The notes beneath the pieces were generated by a model, which was not told the DNA's origin, ran no database searches, and was given only the letters and a program-made list of their open reading frames with translations. DNA of 64,000 nucleotides from CAWJTV01 sp963845695. GTDB taxonomy: Bacteria > Planctomycetota > Planctomycetia > Isosphaerales > Isosphaeraceae. The position numbers and the translations under genes were made by a program. The first letter of the stretch is position 1, and the number at the start of each line of letters is the position of its first letter. Positions 62,344 to 64,000 of this stretch are shown in pieces. The stretch lies in NCBI GenBank assembly GCA_963845695.1, contig CAWJTQ010000003.1, positions 267,475 to 331,474 on the forward strand, in the 5' to 3' direction.

Positions 62344-62555
62344 CTAGTCCACCAGATCCGAAATGACCATCTACCAGAACAGGAAGCTGCCGGCTCTCTC
62401 GAGTCTGGTTCTCACGATGCCTGAGTTTTCTTTCGTGGATTTCGTGGATTTCGTGTTCAAGTCTCTGGTCTCCGGACCGCTTCCGTGGTCGGGTCGATCG
62501 GCGAGCGGTGAACTCGTGCGGCCCATGAGCGGTTGTTTGTGATTTCGTGGACTAG
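62344..62555. repeat. MITE-like dispersed element, copy 2
   Basis: A 212 bp element with perfect 9 bp terminal inverted repeats, CTAGTCCAC (62344-62352) and GTGGACTAG (62547-62555). It contains a 9-bp tandem tract TTTCGTGGA-TTTCGTGGA-TTTCGTG (about 62431-62455). It is the better-preserved partner of the copy at 48110-48319. No target-site duplication could be recognised. Confidence 0.85.
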
Positions 62556-62647
62556 GGCCGGAGCCGATGTGGCCAAAAACCGCCTCGGTTGGTGTGGCCA
62601 GCCCGAGGCTGGGATCGGGCGTGCATTCGAGCACTCGGAGAGTCGGG

Positions 62648-63889
62648 ATGCTTCATGGCAAGGCCGTGGCGGTGGATGCAAAGACGAGGCTCAATTACGA
62701 GCGCCGGGTCCGCGAGCTTGCCGGGCTGGGCCACCGCGGCTCGACGACCGACGGCGAACGGCGCGGTGCAGACTATCTGGCGGCGGAACTGCGGTCGCTC
62801 GGCCTGGAGCCGGATTGGGAGCGATTCGCGGGGAACCGGTCTATGGGAGCGCGGCTCCTGCTCCACATCGGCGTGGCCGTCTCCGGCGCCGGCCTGTTCT
62901 GGACACTGCCGACGCTGGGCGCGATTCTTGGTGCGGTCGCGCTCACGTCCTTGATTGCGGAGACGTCGACTCGCTGGCGAGTGCTCGGGCACCTCCTTGC
63001 GCGGAGGCCGTCCGCGAACGTCGTGGTGTGCGTGCCGCCGCCCGGTGGCACGGCGAGCGTCCGGCTGGTCGTTTGCGGGCACTACGACACCCAGCGAACC
63101 GGCATCATATGGGCCGGATGGCTCTGGGATCGGCTCGCGCCACTGCAACGTCATCTGCCTGCGGCCGCCCAGTCTACGCTCCTCCCGGTCTCGCTCGCCA
63201 TGCTCATTCAGACGGGCCTCGGCCTGGTCGGCCCGGGCGTAGTCGGACCCGTCGTCTGGTCTCTCGCGGGCGCGGCGATCCTGGGCGTGTACGCCGGCTA
63301 CGCCGCCCTGCTGGCCGAATGGTCGCTCGGGCGCACGTGCCGGGTGCCGCGGATAACGCGAGTGGCGCCGCGGCGGTGCTGAGCCTCGCGGAGGACTGGC
63401 TCCATTGGCCGGAAGTGGGCATCGAGCTGGTCTTGCTGTTCACCGGCTGCGAAGAGACCGGAGCACTCGGCGCCGCGGCGTGGGCCGACCGCCACCGCTG
63501 CCCTGCCCACGGCGTTCCTGAACTTCGACGGGCTCGGGTTCGGGCCCCCGCACCTCCTCGAGTGCGAGATCCCGCTCGCCGGTCTGCCCTTGCGCTATCC
63601 GCCGCGGCTCGTCGCGCGGTGCAGGGAGGCCGCCGCCGAGGGCGGGCACGTGCTGCACGAGCCTCTCACGGTCCCCGGGTTCACCGACGGCCTGGGGCTC
63701 CTCGCGCGGGGACTTTCCGGCCTGAAGTTGGTCGGCTGCCAGTCCGACGGCAGGCTGCCGCACTGGCACCGGCTCACCGACGACGCCGCGCGGATGGACT
63801 TCGAGGCGGCCTGGGACGGCGTTGAGTCCGCCTGCCTGGTGATGCGGCGGCTCACACGGCAGATGCAGGGCGAGCGACCGACGCTGTGA
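62648..63889 (+). CDS. M28-type zinc peptidase with membrane helices (frameshifted)
   Basis: A ~413-residue protein: N-terminal helical part ('YERRVRELAGLGHRGSTTDG', 'ERRGADYLAAELRSLGLEPD'), two hydrophobic segments ('LLLHIGVAVSGAGLFWTLPT', 'VVWSLAGAAILGVYAGYA') and M28 peptidase motifs: 'LVVCGHYDTQRTG' (H-x-D), 'VPGAADNASGAAAVL' (bridging Asp) and 'FTGCEETGALGAAAW' (Glu pair). The frame changes near 63345 and near 63505, after which 'TAFLNFDGLGFGPPHLLECE' continues to the stop at 63889. It is probably a membrane-bound aminopeptidase acting on peptides at the cell surface. Confidence 0.8.
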
Positions 63890-64000
63890 TCGTCGCGGCC
63901 TGACGCATCGCATGATCGATCCGTCATGTGGTATCCTGTTCCATTGCGACTTACAATCATTACCGGTATTCTAGCCCGGTTGCGGGTCGTTGTTAAGTTT

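Overview
The window looks like a chromosomal segment of a planctomycete, most likely of the Isosphaeraceae/Gemmataceae type. The signs are high GC, a DUF1559 pilin-like protein, three ECF sigma factors joined to a membrane segment and a C-terminal domain, a BlaI/BlaR1-type pair with carboxypeptidase-regulatory repeats, a HEAT-repeat protein with haem c motifs, and a secreted protease with the N-terminal 'LETRQLLS' motif. I see no tRNA, rRNA, CRISPR array or phage block. Mobile DNA is limited to one IS3-type transposase remnant, two copies of a ~210 bp MITE-like element, and a REP-like hairpin.

Layout. 1-3.0 kb: an ECF sigma factor running off the left edge, and two small genes. 3.8-6.8 kb: a tightly coupled four-gene operon (DUF2334 deacetylase, methyltransferase, family 2 glycosyltransferase, phosphotransferase-like kinase). 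6.9-8.2 kb: IS3 remnant and pdxA. 8.6-12.3 kb: a membrane protein and STN-like protein pair, and a PfkB-type sugar kinase. 12.4-20.9 kb: an RNase Z-like protein, a second ECF sigma, a large haem/HEAT protein and a primary-type sigma-70. 21-22.9 kb: an AT-richer stretch with no convincing gene. 22.9-27.4 kb: a NarL-type two-component system, a separate receiver whose phosphoacceptor position is Asn, and a small Hsp20-like protein. 27.8-36.5 kb: secreted protein, DUF1559 protein, two related lipoproteins, then a CusB-like adaptor and CusA-like pump for heavy metals. 36.5-41.0 kb: a BlaR1-like M56 receptor with a TlpA-like end, and its BlaI repressor. 41.2-44.7 kb: metallophosphoesterase, small proteins, Minf_1886 protein, PSP1/RicT protein and Trm112-like protein. 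44.8-47.8 kb: a probable RNA-repair operon (methyltransferase, RNA ligase, HD-Pnk), with an S4 RNA-binding protein just upstream. 48-53.7 kb: MITE copy, glycosyltransferase, pyrophosphatase, sedolisin and PAC2 protein. 55-63.9 kb: a third ECF sigma, TetR plus UbiB-like kinase, Tat-exported amidase, WD40 protein, second MITE copy and M28 peptidase.

Quality warning. About 28 single frameshifts break otherwise well-conserved genes (for example pdxA, cusA, the histidine kinase, the RNA ligase and the M28 peptidase), evenly along the whole window. This is best explained by uncorrected sequencing indels, so split genes are annotated here as single CDS with approximate break positions.

The most interesting item is the methyltransferase / RNA ligase / HD-Pnk operon. 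It has the parts of an RNA end-healing and sealing pathway plus a possible RNA-modifying step. Also notable are the CusA with a ~200-residue histidine-rich insertion and the membrane-tethered sigma factors.
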